The translations under genes were made by a program, and so were the position numbers. Shown here one piece after another: positions 53,576 to 62,045 of a stretch of 64,000 bases of DNA (its first letter is position 1; every line of letters begins with the position of its first letter). The DNA comes from OLB7 sp966250335 (GTDB taxonomy: Bacteria > Bacteroidota > Ignavibacteria > OLB7), in NCBI GenBank assembly GCA_966250335.1, contig CBINGZ010000006.1, positions 111,733 to 175,732 of the forward strand, written 5' to 3'. The notes beneath the pieces are model-generated. The model saw only the letters and a program-made list of their open reading frames with translations, made no database searches and was not told where the DNA came from.

Positions 53576-53667
53576 GAATGCAGATGATATGAACAGAGAG
53601 ATGATCGGGGGCGAATATGCGCGACCGATACTCTTACACACAGTACCAAACGGCGCCCATAAACGAC

Positions 53668-53695
53668 GCCGGCCCCGCATTGTTGCGGGGCCGGC
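53668..53695 (-). terminator. Perfect hairpin after the nine-repeat protein gene
   Basis: A perfect 12-bp stem (GCCGGCCCCGCA) with a TTGT loop, 55 bases after the stop at 53750. The plus-strand side is followed by TCCTTTTCC; the minus-strand side by GTCGTTTAT. It probably ends the repeat-protein transcript. Confidence 0.65.
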
Positions 53696-53749
53696 TCCTT
53701 TTCCTGCCGTCGCTCCGTGAGTGGAGCCGACCGGTTGCCGTGATGAGGA

Positions 53750-56700
53750 CTATCGAGCCACGATCACCGATCCCGATTCCGTGCCGGAGGCGGTGCGGAT
53801 CGTGTAGTAGTAGACTCCGGCCGGGAGGCTGCCGCCGTCGAAGGTCACGCTGTGCGTTCCCGCCTCCATCGGTTCATCCACCAGACGCATCACCTCGTTG
53901 CCGTTGACTCCGGTGAGGACCATCGTCACCCGTCCTTCCTCCGTCGTCGTGTAGCTGATCGTCGTCGTTCCGGAGGTCGGGTTCGGGACGGCACGCGCCG
54001 CGTTACGGGTCGTGGTTCCCTCGGTCGTCGCGGCCGAGCTGGTCTCCGCCGAGCGGACGAAGAGGCTGACCCGACCGTTTCCTTCCTCGTCGTAGACCAC
54101 CGGATAGCTTCCCGGAAGTATCGTGCGGATACCGAGAGCGAAGGCTGCGTCGGCGTCGAGTTCGATCGCCTCGTCGATCACGAGCGCCGAGTCACGATTC
54201 TCCCCCTTGCCGTCGAATTCGAGCGTGAGCATTCCCTTTTCCATCGAAGCCACCGAACGGAGCGCCCTGGCGGAGAAGTCGGCGCTCAGGACGACCTTGC
54301 AGATACCGAAGCCTGTGCAGTCGCGGCTGGCGCGGCCGATGTAGATCGTGACGCCGATGCCGATTCTGTTGACGGGAAGTTCCACGTACGGACGGCCCAG
54401 CGAGTCACGGCCGATCGTATACTCACCCTTGCGGATCACCAGGCGCGAAGCCTCCAGGCCGCGGGCGATCGCCGAGTCGAGGAGAACATCCTCTTCCACC
54501 GTGAAGACGTTCCCATCCTCGGGAAGAGGCGAGGTGAAGGCGAGGCCGAGCGTCGAATCGTTGAGCGATGCGATTGCCGGGACCGTGCGTGCCGAGAAGT
54601 CGAAGCCGATCGTGATGCTGCAGATCCCGAGGCCGCGGCAGTCACGGCTGGGGCGGCCGACGTCGATACCGATGGTGATGCCGATCCGCATGACGTTCAG
54701 GTGTACCGTGCCGTTGGGGTTCGAGGAATAGTCGACCTTGTACGCGCCCGGCTTCACCACGAGACGCTCCGCTCCAAGGGCCCGCGCCGTCGCGGCATCC
54801 AGCTCGATCGGCTCGTCGATGATCATCGCACCTTCGCCTGAAACCTTCGTGCCGAACTCGACCGTCAGCACGTTCCCGTTCAGCGATCCCAGGGAGGGCT
54901 CCTTGGCGACAGCTTCGGCGCTCACCGTGATGCTGCAGATTCCGAAGCCCATGCATCCCTGGCTCTTGCGGCCGATCTCGACATGGATCGTGATCCCGAC
55001 CCGCATGACGCTCAGACGAACCGTGCCGTTCGGATTCGAGGAGTAGTCGACCTCGTAGGCGCCCGGCTTCACCACCAGACGCTTCACTCCGAACGCCTGC
55101 GCCGTCGCCGGGTCGAGCTCGATCGGCTCGTCGATGATCATGGCGCCTTCGCCCGAGACCTTCTTGCCGAAATCGATCGTCAGGACGTTGCCGTCGAGCG
55201 TGCCCACTGCCGGGGTTCTCTCGGCGAAATCGACACCCACCGTGATGCTGCAGATACCGAAACCGGTGCAGCCTCTGCTCCTGCGTCCAACTTCAATCGT
55301 GACCGTCACACCGATACGCATCGTGTTCAGATGCACCGTCCCGTTCGGGTTGGAGGAGTAATCGACTTCGTATGCGCCCGGAAGTATCGTCACCTTCTTC
55401 GCACCGAGAGCCCATGCGGTCTCGGCATCCAGTTCAATCGCCTCGTCGATGATCATGGCGCCTTCGCCCGAGACCTTCTTGCCGAAATCGACCGTCAGCA
55501 CGTTCCCGTCGAGTGTTCCCACTGCCGGGGTTCTGTCGGCGGCGAAATCGAAGCCGATCGTGATGCTGCAGATACCGAAGCCGGTGCAATCCTTGCTCCT
55601 GCGGCCGACATCGATCGTGACCGTCACGCCGATACGCATCGTGTTCAGATGCACTGTTCCGTTCGGATTGGAGGAGTAGTCAACCTCGTATGCGCCCGGG
55701 AGCACCGTCACCTTCTTCGCTCCGAGAGCCTGTGCCGTTGCCGCGTCGAGTTCGATCGCCTCATCGATGATCATCGGCCCCTGACCCGATACCTTCTTCT
55801 GGAAATCGACCGTCAGCACGTTGCCGTCGAGCGTGCCGACACCGGCCGTCTTCGTTGCCAGATCGAAGCTGATCGTGATGCTGCAGATGCCGAAGCCCGT
55901 GCAGTCCTTGCTCCTGCGACCGACGTCGATCCCGATCGTGACGCCGATACGCATCGTGTTAAGATGCACCGTGCCGTTCGGGTTGGAGGAGTAATCGACC
56001 TCGTACGCGCCCGGGAGTATCGTCACCTTCCTTGCGCCAAGAGCGTTTGCCGTTGCAGGATCGAGCTCGATCGCTTCATCGATGATCATCGCACCCTGTC
56101 CCGAAACCTTCTTCCCGAAATCGACCGTCAGCACGTTGCCGTCGAGCGTTCCCACTGCCGGAGTCCTGTCGGCGGCGAAATCGAAGCCGATCGTGACGCT
56201 GCAGATACCGAAACCGGTGCAGCCTCTGCTCCTGCGGCCGACCTCGACTTCAATCGTGACGCCGATACGCATCGTGTTCAGATGCACTGTTCCGTTCGGG
56301 TTGGAGGAATAATCGACTTCGTATGCGCCCGGGAGCACCGTCACCTTCTTCGCACCGAGAGCCCGTGCGGTCTCGGCATCGAGTTCGATCGCCTCATCGA
56401 TGATCATCGGGCCTTCTCCCGAGACCTTCTTCCCGAAATCGACCGTCAGCACGTTCCCTTCAAGAGTCCCCACCCCCCCTGCCCGCTCCGCGAGCTCGAT
56501 GTCGATCGTGATGCTGCAGATCCCGAAACCGGTGCAGCCCTTGCTTCTCCGTCCCGCTTCCACGTGAATCGAGACCCCGATACGCGATGTGTTCAGCTGC
56601 ACCGTCCCGTTCGGGTTCGTGCTGTAGTCGACGGTGTAGGCGCCCGGAAGGATCGTCAGTTCTCTGGCGCCGAGTGCGCGGGCAACGGCGGGATCGACCT

Positions 56701-57019
56701 TCAGCGGCTCGTCGATCGGAAGCGTCTGGGGACGTTCCCCGGCGGCCCCGGCGGGCTCCAGGAAGTTGACGGTAAGCCGGTCGCCGTTCAGCCGGAAGTC
56801 GGCCGGGACGCCGGCGCTTGCCGCGAAATCGATGGTGATCTTGCAGATCCCGAAGCCGCTACACCCCTTGCTCGGACGCCCGACATCGACCTTGACGGTG
56901 AGCGCCGAGGCGGGCAACGAAAGAAGAATCAACGTCACAAGGGCCGTCAGCCCGCGCAGAAGCGTTCTCAGATACGGCTGCCGCGTAATGCGGTCGCGAA
57001 GGGTACTGTTCGTGTTCAT
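53750..57019 (-). CDS. Type IX-secreted protein with nine ~105-residue Cys-pair repeats
   Basis: 1089 residues from ATG 57019 (GGAGAGA just upstream). A signal peptide (LVTLILLSLPASAL) is followed directly by nine tandem repeats. Each opens with a motif of the form GRRSxxCTGFGICSITI, then a variable strand, GNVLTVDFGKKVSG, an acidic segment (MIIDEAIELDAETA), ALGAKKVTVLPGAYEVDYSS and NPNGTVHLNTMRIGVTI. The cysteine signature C-x-G-[FL]-G-I-C occurs once per repeat, 18 cysteines in all. The C-terminus is a type IX sorting domain: AVPNPTSGTTTISYTTTEEG and LPAGVYYYTIRTASG. It is therefore probably a surface or secreted repeat protein, with intra-repeat disulfides or a bound metal. I do not recognise a named family. 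Confidence 0.85.
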   Translation of the reverse strand: MNTNSTLRDRITRQPYLRTLLRGLTALVTLILLSLPASALTVKVDVGRPSKGCSGFGICKITIDFAASAGVPADFRLNGDRLTVNFLEPAGAAGERPQTLPIDEPLKVDPAVARALGARELTILPGAYTVDYSTNPNGTVQLNTSRIGVSIHVEAGRRSKGCTGFGICSITIDIELAERAGGVGTLEGNVLTVDFGKKVSGEGPMIIDEAIELDAETARALGAKKVTVLPGAYEVDYSSNPNGTVHLNTMRIGVTIEVEVGRRSRGCTGFGICSVTIGFDFAADRTPAVGTLDGNVLTVDFGKKVSGQGAMIIDEAIELDPATANALGARKVTILPGAYEVDYSSNPNGTVHLNTMRIGVTIGIDVGRRSKDCTGFGICSITISFDLATKTAGVGTLDGNVLTVDFQKKVSGQGPMIIDEAIELDAATAQALGAKKVTVLPGAYEVDYSSNPNGTVHLNTMRIGVTVTIDVGRRSKDCTGFGICSITIGFDFAADRTPAVGTLDGNVLTVDFGKKVSGEGAMIIDEAIELDAETAWALGAKKVTILPGAYEVDYSSNPNGTVHLNTMRIGVTVTIEVGRRSRGCTGFGICSITVGVDFAERTPAVGTLDGNVLTIDFGKKVSGEGAMIIDEPIELDPATAQAFGVKRLVVKPGAYEVDYSSNPNGTVRLSVMRVGITIHVEIGRKSQGCMGFGICSITVSAEAVAKEPSLGSLNGNVLTVEFGTKVSGEGAMIIDEPIELDAATARALGAERLVVKPGAYKVDYSSNPNGTVHLNVMRIGITIGIDVGRPSRDCRGLGICSITIGFDFSARTVPAIASLNDSTLGLAFTSPLPEDGNVFTVEEDVLLDSAIARGLEASRLVIRKGEYTIGRDSLGRPYVELPVNRIGIGVTIYIGRASRDCTGFGICKVVLSADFSARALRSVASMEKGMLTLEFDGKGENRDSALVIDEAIELDADAAFALGIRTILPGSYPVVYDEEGNGRVSLFVRSAETSSAATTEGTTTRNAARAVPNPTSGTTTISYTTTEEGRVTMVLTGVNGNEVMRLVDEPMEAGTHSVTFDGGSLPAGVYYYTIRTASGTESGSVIVAR
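54299..56880 (-). repeat. Nine in-gene tandem repeats, period 315-327 bp
   Basis: The same word at the cysteine motif recurs at plus-strand positions 54299, 54620, 54935, 55250, 55568, 55883, 56201, 56516 and 56843, giving spacings of 321, 315, 315, 318, 315, 318, 315 and 327. Repeats 2-7 (counted from the N-terminus) are closest to each other at DNA level, and the first and last two are more diverged. This suggests expansion by recombination in the middle. Confidence 0.9.
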
Positions 57020-57358
57020 GATGCTCTCTCCGTGAGAATATGTTTGAGTTAGGAACTGTCGTCGAATCACGTTGAACAGTATCTGCTCACGGCTTAAAGC
57101 GCTCTTAAAGGGGTTGGAAAATTTTTCGGCGGGAAAGGATGGGAAGTCAAAAACGGCGAATTCAGGACGCAATCGCGGTTTTGTTACCGAAAACAAATAT
57201 GAAGGGAGAACGGCGGATGGAAAGATGAAGGGAGAGGGGAGGGAACGAAACGCCGCCGGCCCGGCCCTTTTTCAGGAGCCCGGCCGGCAGATGATGCAGT
57301 GATATGTCGAAAGAACGGGAGAAACGATTCGCGGAGAATCCGTCGGCGATGACGGATC
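57020..57358. other. Intergenic region upstream of the nine-repeat gene
   Basis: 339 bases without a supported gene. It carries the repeat-gene promoter and leader: an AT-richer part (57060-57200) with two CTTAAAG words 12 bases apart near 57095-57108. A GC stem (57255-57261 with 57282-57288) could end the upstream transcript. No riboswitch-like core was recognised. Confidence 0.35.
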
Positions 57359-58894
57359 TTACTTCTTCGGCGCGTCGGGCGCCATGCTCTTTTCAAGGTC
57401 GGCGAAATCGATGATATCCCTGACCTTGTACTTCCCCAGCGGCCAGCTCTGGATGATCGTGTCGACCTGCAGGCCGTGCTTCATGATCGCCTCGTACAGC
57501 CCCCGCTGCCGTGGGCCCGCGGCGGTGATCGGTCCCTCCAGAGGAATCCACGCGAGCTCTCCCTGAAAGAGCATCCTCTGCTTCGGGAAATAGTAGATGA
57601 GGAAGTCATCGGCATGATCGGAGATCGTTCCGATATGAATGATCCTCACCTCCATTTCGCCGTCGGAGATCGTCGTTTCGTTCTCGAAGAGCTCCATCTT
57701 CAGATCGCGGCCCGAGAGAGCGAGGCTGTCCGGTTCGAGCGTGTGCGGGAATGTCGCGATCTGATGCAGGTAGGCGGTATCGATCGGGAGCGTCAGAACC
57801 GTGGCGCCGTCATGGACGAACGCGCGGAGGCCCCCCAGATAGTGGGGATGATGGTGTCCGAAGGTGAAATATCGCACCGGCTTTCCGGGAGCTATCTCAC
57901 GCGCGCGCTTCAGAATCAGCTCTCCGTTCGCCGCGGTGAGGGGCGCCTCGATCGCCATGAGGAAATCCCGGAACTCCACGATCATCCCCCTGGAGTCGGT
58001 ATGCTTCATGTCGAGAAGGTGGATGCCGTCGGCGTAGCGCCTGTAGGCGATCTCCGGGATCGGATCGGCCTCCGGGCTCTCGGCCGCAAGGCAGTATCCC
58101 GGCGGGATCATCGCATCGATCTCATCCTTTCGGAGCTCTCCGCCGGCGGTCACGGTCATCGTGCTGAGATCTGTCCCAAGCTCCCTCTCCGTGATCCTTG
58201 CCGGGTAGCTGAAGCCTTCCCCTGTACGATATTCTTCATAGAGGATCGTCCGCCGGACGTCCCCGTACATCCGATGGTTGTAGAGCGTGGAAACCGAGAG
58301 GGGAAGATGATCGCCGGATCGTATCGCAATGGAAACGATCCCCCCCTCGCCCCCCTGGTACGTGATCGTGTCGACGACCCCTTCGGAGAAGCGGAGCAGC
58401 GGCCGCAGCTCCCGGTGTGTCAGGAACTCCTGAAGAATGAAGGCCGGAGTGTAGCGACCAAGCGTTGCGATATATCTCGTCCTGTCGCCGACATCCCTGC
58501 CCGCATGGCTCTTCTCTCCGTACCCTACCGTGAAGAGGGAGGTGTCGTTGAAGAAGGTGGAGGAGGAGAGGATCTTCGTTCCGGCGGTGATACTATCCCT
58601 CTGGTAGAAGGCCTGTAGTCCCCTCGTGAGGAGGAAGTTTCCCGCCGCCTCGACGTCCCATGTCGCCCACGGTCTGGCGAGATGGGCGAAGCTCTTTCGC
58701 GACTGGCGGAATCCGAACGCCGCGTCGACCGAAGGGGTCAGGGCGCGCAGGGCGTCGGCGGCGACCGTGTAGGCGTGAAGCGAATCGTTGACCGATACGC
58801 CCGCGATCGCCGGGACCGCAGGACAGCATAGAAAGATCACGAGCAGGGTGGCCCCGATGCTCCGAAGGCGCCGACAGACGTTTGACGACATCAT
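57359..58894 (-). CDS. Exported metallo-beta-lactamase-fold protein with degenerate metal motif
   Basis: 511 residues with a signal peptide ending near VPAIAG. Residues 40-270 are a mixed domain (GNFLLTRGLQAFYQRDSITA) and the MBL-like core follows: GIHLLDMKHTDSRGMIVEF, VRYFTFGHHHPHYLGGLRAF (around residue 346), IIHIGTISDHADDFLIYYFP and RMLFQGELAWIP. The consensus HxHxDH is changed to HHHPHY, so the zinc-binding Asp-His pair is missing; HADDFLIYYFPKQRMLFQGE fits the second metal region. The layout resembles lipoprotein-associated MBL proteins of Bacteroidota with an N-terminal domain. Activity is uncertain. ATG 58894 has GGAGGG directly before it, and a second ATG follows at once. Confidence 0.7.
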   Translation of the reverse strand: MMSSNVCRRLRSIGATLLVIFLCCPAVPAIAGVSVNDSLHAYTVAADALRALTPSVDAAFGFRQSRKSFAHLARPWATWDVEAAGNFLLTRGLQAFYQRDSITAGTKILSSSTFFNDTSLFTVGYGEKSHAGRDVGDRTRYIATLGRYTPAFILQEFLTHRELRPLLRFSEGVVDTITYQGGEGGIVSIAIRSGDHLPLSVSTLYNHRMYGDVRRTILYEEYRTGEGFSYPARITERELGTDLSTMTVTAGGELRKDEIDAMIPPGYCLAAESPEADPIPEIAYRRYADGIHLLDMKHTDSRGMIVEFRDFLMAIEAPLTAANGELILKRAREIAPGKPVRYFTFGHHHPHYLGGLRAFVHDGATVLTLPIDTAYLHQIATFPHTLEPDSLALSGRDLKMELFENETTISDGEMEVRIIHIGTISDHADDFLIYYFPKQRMLFQGELAWIPLEGPITAAGPRQRGLYEAIMKHGLQVDTIIQSWPLGKYKVRDIIDFADLEKSMAPDAPKK

Positions 58895-59415
58895 CCCTCC
58901 TTCCGCATTCCCCGCATCGTTCAGCCCGGAACGTGCGGGGTGTGAGAGCGATTCCGGCCGGGTTCCCGTGGCCGGATGAACAATATCAGGATCTCGTTTC
59001 AGGTCGGATTGTCACCGGGACGGTTCCGTTGGCCCGCCCGGGCGATGGGATCGCCGGGGAGAAATGTGACCCATGTCCCGGAACATTCGTTGCCCATATC
59101 ACCGGAATCATGGCTCCCGAAGGGAGCACCCATTTGTAGCCGCAGCGCGATTTCAAATTTCTTCAAGCCCTGAAGGGGCGTACCATTTTTCGTTTCAGCA
59201 GAAGAGAAGAATGGTGCGCACCTTCGGCGCTAAAGAAAAGGTATGGGGCCTCCGCAGCTACACATGGCTCGCCCCTTCGGGGCTGAAGAGTCTCCAAGGT
59301 TGAATTGGAACGCTGCCCATCTCACGGAACACCCGGCATCCATCTCACCGAACACCCGGCAACATATCATCGACATATAGCTCGTGAAGGGAAGGCGGCC
59401 ACCGCGGCGGACCCA
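58895..59415. other. Intergenic region containing palindromic repeat element
   Basis: 521 bases with no supported gene. The right half contains the palindromic element at 59113-59290. TGTAGCCGCAGCGCGATTTC precedes it. The left half shows no feature beyond ordinary promoter-length DNA for the MBL-fold gene. Confidence 0.45.
59113..59290. repeat. Composite palindromic non-coding element
   Basis: A perfect 15-base palindrome GCTCCCGAAGGGAGC lies at 59113-59127. An inverted pair follows: 59161-59184 (CTTCAAGCCCTGAAGGGGCG) against 59265-59290 (CGCCCCTTCGGGGCTGAAG), matching at about 20 of 24 positions. All share the GAAGGG(G)CG type of core. The arrangement looks like an interspersed extragenic repeat. 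Confidence 0.6.
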
Positions 59416-59880
59416 TCATGCTCGCGAAACGATACTCTCTCCGCCTCCCTGCTTCCTGAGACGGGCGCCCAGCAGCACGCCGACGACGGAGAGAATGGGG
59501 TTCACGAACATGAGCCAGAGGGGGTTGCGGGCATTCTGCATCGCCCCGAAACCGTCGACGCTCCCGGTGCGCGCCATATCGGGCAACTCCACGGTCGCCA
59601 TGTACGCGGCGGCTCCGATGCCGATCAGAAGGACGAGCCCGGCCAGCACCCGGGGTCCGCTCATGTTCCGCGAGATAAGGCTTGCGATATATCCCGCCGC
59701 CATCGACGCGGCGACCGTCACCACCATGCTGAGGATGGCCCATGTCATCGAGACGTCGTAGAGACCGGGCCGGAACGCCCGTTCCTCTCCAAGAAGATGA
59801 TAGGAGAGCATGAAGATGATAAACATCGCCAGCATCATGGAGAGATATCCGGCGACGGCGGCTCCGATGGTTCTGAGCAT
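59416..59880 (-). CDS. Small integral membrane protein
   Basis: 154 residues with four hydrophobic segments: GAAVAGYLSMMLAMFIIFML, TWAILSMVVTVAASMAAGYI, RVLAGLVLLIGIGAAAYMAT and PLWLMFVNPILSVVGVLLGA. Short loops, a basic C-terminus (RLRKQGGG). Unknown function. It stands alone between non-coding DNA and the beta-lactamase operon. Confidence 0.8.
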   Translation of the reverse strand: MLRTIGAAVAGYLSMMLAMFIIFMLSYHLLGEERAFRPGLYDVSMTWAILSMVVTVAASMAAGYIASLISRNMSGPRVLAGLVLLIGIGAAAYMATVELPDMARTGSVDGFGAMQNARNPLWLMFVNPILSVVGVLLGARLRKQGGGESIVSRA

Positions 59881-59940
59881 GATTCTTCCTCCCGACTATA
59901 GTTATTGGCCGTGAACGGACTCACCCGGTCGTTCCGCCGA

Positions 59941-60990
59941 TCACTCGTGGCGGTCGAGCCATTCCGTGAGACCCGCGAGGTTCTCCGTGCCGAGGCCGCT
60001 CAGGTAGCCGAGGAATCTCGCGGCAGCCTCGCGCGTCGGCTCGTTCCGTGCGTTCAGATATGCGCGCAGCAGATGGGTGTTACGCTGCAACAGAGGAGGG
60101 GCGAGCGAACGCGCGAAGCCGGTGTTCTCCAGCAGGTAGAGGGTGGGGAGCAGCGCGAAGAGGTTCGCTCCCCCAAGAATCCCCCTCACCCCGTCGAGCG
60201 CCGGCTCCCAGTTTACGGGACGGCTCATGTGGGTCGTGAACATCGAGAGGACCGTGCCGGCCGCGGCGCGCGGGACGGTGGACTCCGTGCGGGTTCGCCG
60301 GGCGTTCAGAAGGGCATGCCAGACGACATCCTCCTCCGGAAAGGAGGCGAGGAGAAGGGTCGCAATACGACGGTTCGTGTCGTTGCCGTCGCTCCTCAGC
60401 ACCGCCAGGGCGGTGTCGCGATCAGCCCGGCTCCGATGCGCGTTCAGAAAGCTCCAGACCCGATCCACCTTCTCCCCTGTCAGCTCGTCGCCGTAATCGT
60501 GCTTTCGGAGCTGGGCGTCGGTCAGGGCGACGGCGGAGCGGGCGCTGTCGGGGCTTCCCTTCAGAATGAAGCCGTAGGTCATGACCGCCGCATCCTCCAC
60601 GAACCTGTGCGACTCCAGAAGGCGGCTGATCTCCCTCCATTCGGGACGGGTGGGACGGACGGGAGGGATCGGGAGCCACGCTGTTGCCCCCGCGCGGGAA
60701 GGTTCCACCACCGTCGCCACCCATGTGATCCCCTCCTCCGGGGTCGGATAGGCCATCACGGCCGCGTCGACGAACCCGAGCTCTCCGGTCAGCGCGGCGG
60801 CGGCGGCCTGCACCCCTTCTCCGGGATGGCGCGCCTGGATCGAATCCCAGAGCTGCCGGGCATTCCAATCCTTCAGGCCTATGAACTCGAGGGGCCCGTC
60901 GGGGGTATCGACAACCTGGGCATGGAGCGGCGAAAGAGCCGCCGCCAGAACCAGCAGGAGCGCCGGAGCATATCGCACCGGGAAGATCAT
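59941..60990 (-). CDS. Secreted helical protein coupled to the beta-lactamase gene
   Basis: 349 residues with a signal peptide ending near SPLHAQ (residue 25). The body is alpha-helical with repeats of about 35 residues (LRKHDYGDELTGEKVDRVWS, RIATLLLASFPEEDVVWHAL, REAAARFLGYLSGLGTENLA), similar to HEAT-type solenoids but not a confident match. No catalytic motif is seen. Its ATG overlaps the TGA of the beta-lactamase-like gene (ATGA), so it is translated with it. It may be a binding partner of the lipoproteins. Confidence 0.75.
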   Translation of the reverse strand: MIFPVRYAPALLLVLAAALSPLHAQVVDTPDGPLEFIGLKDWNARQLWDSIQARHPGEGVQAAAAALTGELGFVDAAVMAYPTPEEGITWVATVVEPSRAGATAWLPIPPVRPTRPEWREISRLLESHRFVEDAAVMTYGFILKGSPDSARSAVALTDAQLRKHDYGDELTGEKVDRVWSFLNAHRSRADRDTALAVLRSDGNDTNRRIATLLLASFPEEDVVWHALLNARRTRTESTVPRAAAGTVLSMFTTHMSRPVNWEPALDGVRGILGGANLFALLPTLYLLENTGFARSLAPPLLQRNTHLLRAYLNARNEPTREAAARFLGYLSGLGTENLAGLTEWLDRHE

Positions 60991-62045
60991 CGCCCCCCTT
61001 CCATCACATGTCGATAGATCAGCAGAGCGGCCGACGCTATGGCCCGTTCCCTGACGCGCACGCCGACCCTGGAGCCCTTCACGAAGAGGGCGACGGCGAG
61101 ATGCCCCCGTCCCTCGGGAAGGGTGATAATCCCCACATCGTTCGTCGTGGAGCTGATCGTCCCGGTCTTATGCGCCACCGGAGTCCCCGGGGGAAGCATC
61201 GCGGGAATTCTCCCCCGGCCGACGACGGCGCGGGACATGACGGCCAGGAGCGTGTCGGTCGTCGTCGGGGCCAGAAGCTCACGCCGGTGGAGCATGGCAA
61301 GGAGCATCGCCATATGTTCCGGCTGGGCGGCATCGGAGGGATCATCGACCATGCGGGCTTCGGCGGCGCGCCATACGGTATCCCCCACCTCCTGGATCCT
61401 TGCGTAGATGCGGGTGCGGGTCCAGACCGAATCGGAGCTGGCGGGATCGATCCCCGCCCAGAGCATGATCAGCTCCCTCTCGTAGTTCGATACATCGATC
61501 CCGTGCAGACCGAACGTCCCCAGCATGGCGTCGACGGGAGCGGGGCCTCCGGAGAGACGGAGGAGATAGTCGCAGGCCGTGTTGTCGCTTGTGCCGATGG
61601 AGGCTTCCAGAAGATCGTGGAGCGACGCCCCCTGCCGCGCGGCGCGGCCGAAGATCCTGCTCCCTCCCGGACTGTGATCGTCGGAGGTAAGGGTCACGAC
61701 GGAATCGAGGCTGTACGCGCCGGAGTCGACGAGACTGAGGAAATGGATCGCCATCGGAAGTTTGCCGACACTCGCCATCGGGAACGTTTCGTTCCCCCGA
61801 TAACTGGTCCGCCAGCCCGACTCCAGGTGAATTGCCGCAACTCCCAGATGCCCGGCGGTCCCCGCCTCGATCTTTCGGAGCGCCTCGTGAAGCGATGTGT
61901 CGGAGATCCCGAAGACCGGAGCCGGTTCCCCCTGAAGGGAGTCGGCCGCGGCGCCGGGAAGAGCCTCCTCCCGGTCGCCGCAGGCCCCAAGGAGGAGAGC
62001 GACCGGGAGCAGAAGGAAGAGAAAAGACTTCATGAAACGATACAT
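60987..62045 (-). CDS. Class A beta-lactamase-like serine hydrolase lipoprotein
   Basis: 352 residues from ATG 62045, whose first bases overlap the upstream stop (TGATG); an ATG five codons in is also possible. The lipobox LLLGAC has Cys22. Class A motifs are all present: SxxK as Ser92-Val-Gly-Lys95, SDN as Ser153-Asp-Asn155, a Glu in NYEREL (Glu189) at the omega-loop position, and KTG as Lys293-Thr-Gly295. The interval from SDN to KTG is about 40 residues longer than in TEM, so an insertion is present, as in some Bacteroidota class A2 enzymes. It probably hydrolyses beta-lactams in the periplasm, though a peptidase-like role is not excluded. Confidence 0.85.
   Translation of the reverse strand: MYRFMKSFLFLLLPVALLLGACGDREEALPGAAADSLQGEPAPVFGISDTSLHEALRKIEAGTAGHLGVAAIHLESGWRTSYRGNETFPMASVGKLPMAIHFLSLVDSGAYSLDSVVTLTSDDHSPGGSRIFGRAARQGASLHDLLEASIGTSDNTACDYLLRLSGGPAPVDAMLGTFGLHGIDVSNYERELIMLWAGIDPASSDSVWTRTRIYARIQEVGDTVWRAAEARMVDDPSDAAQPEHMAMLLAMLHRRELLAPTTTDTLLAVMSRAVVGRGRIPAMLPPGTPVAHKTGTISSTTNDVGIITLPEGRGHLAVALFVKGSRVGVRVRERAIASAALLIYRHVMEGGR

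Noticed and set aside
54299..56880. Regular ~315-bp spaced similar sequences that could suggest a CRISPR or satellite array
   Set aside because: The repeats are in frame inside one long gene and encode conserved protein; period is far too long for CRISPR.
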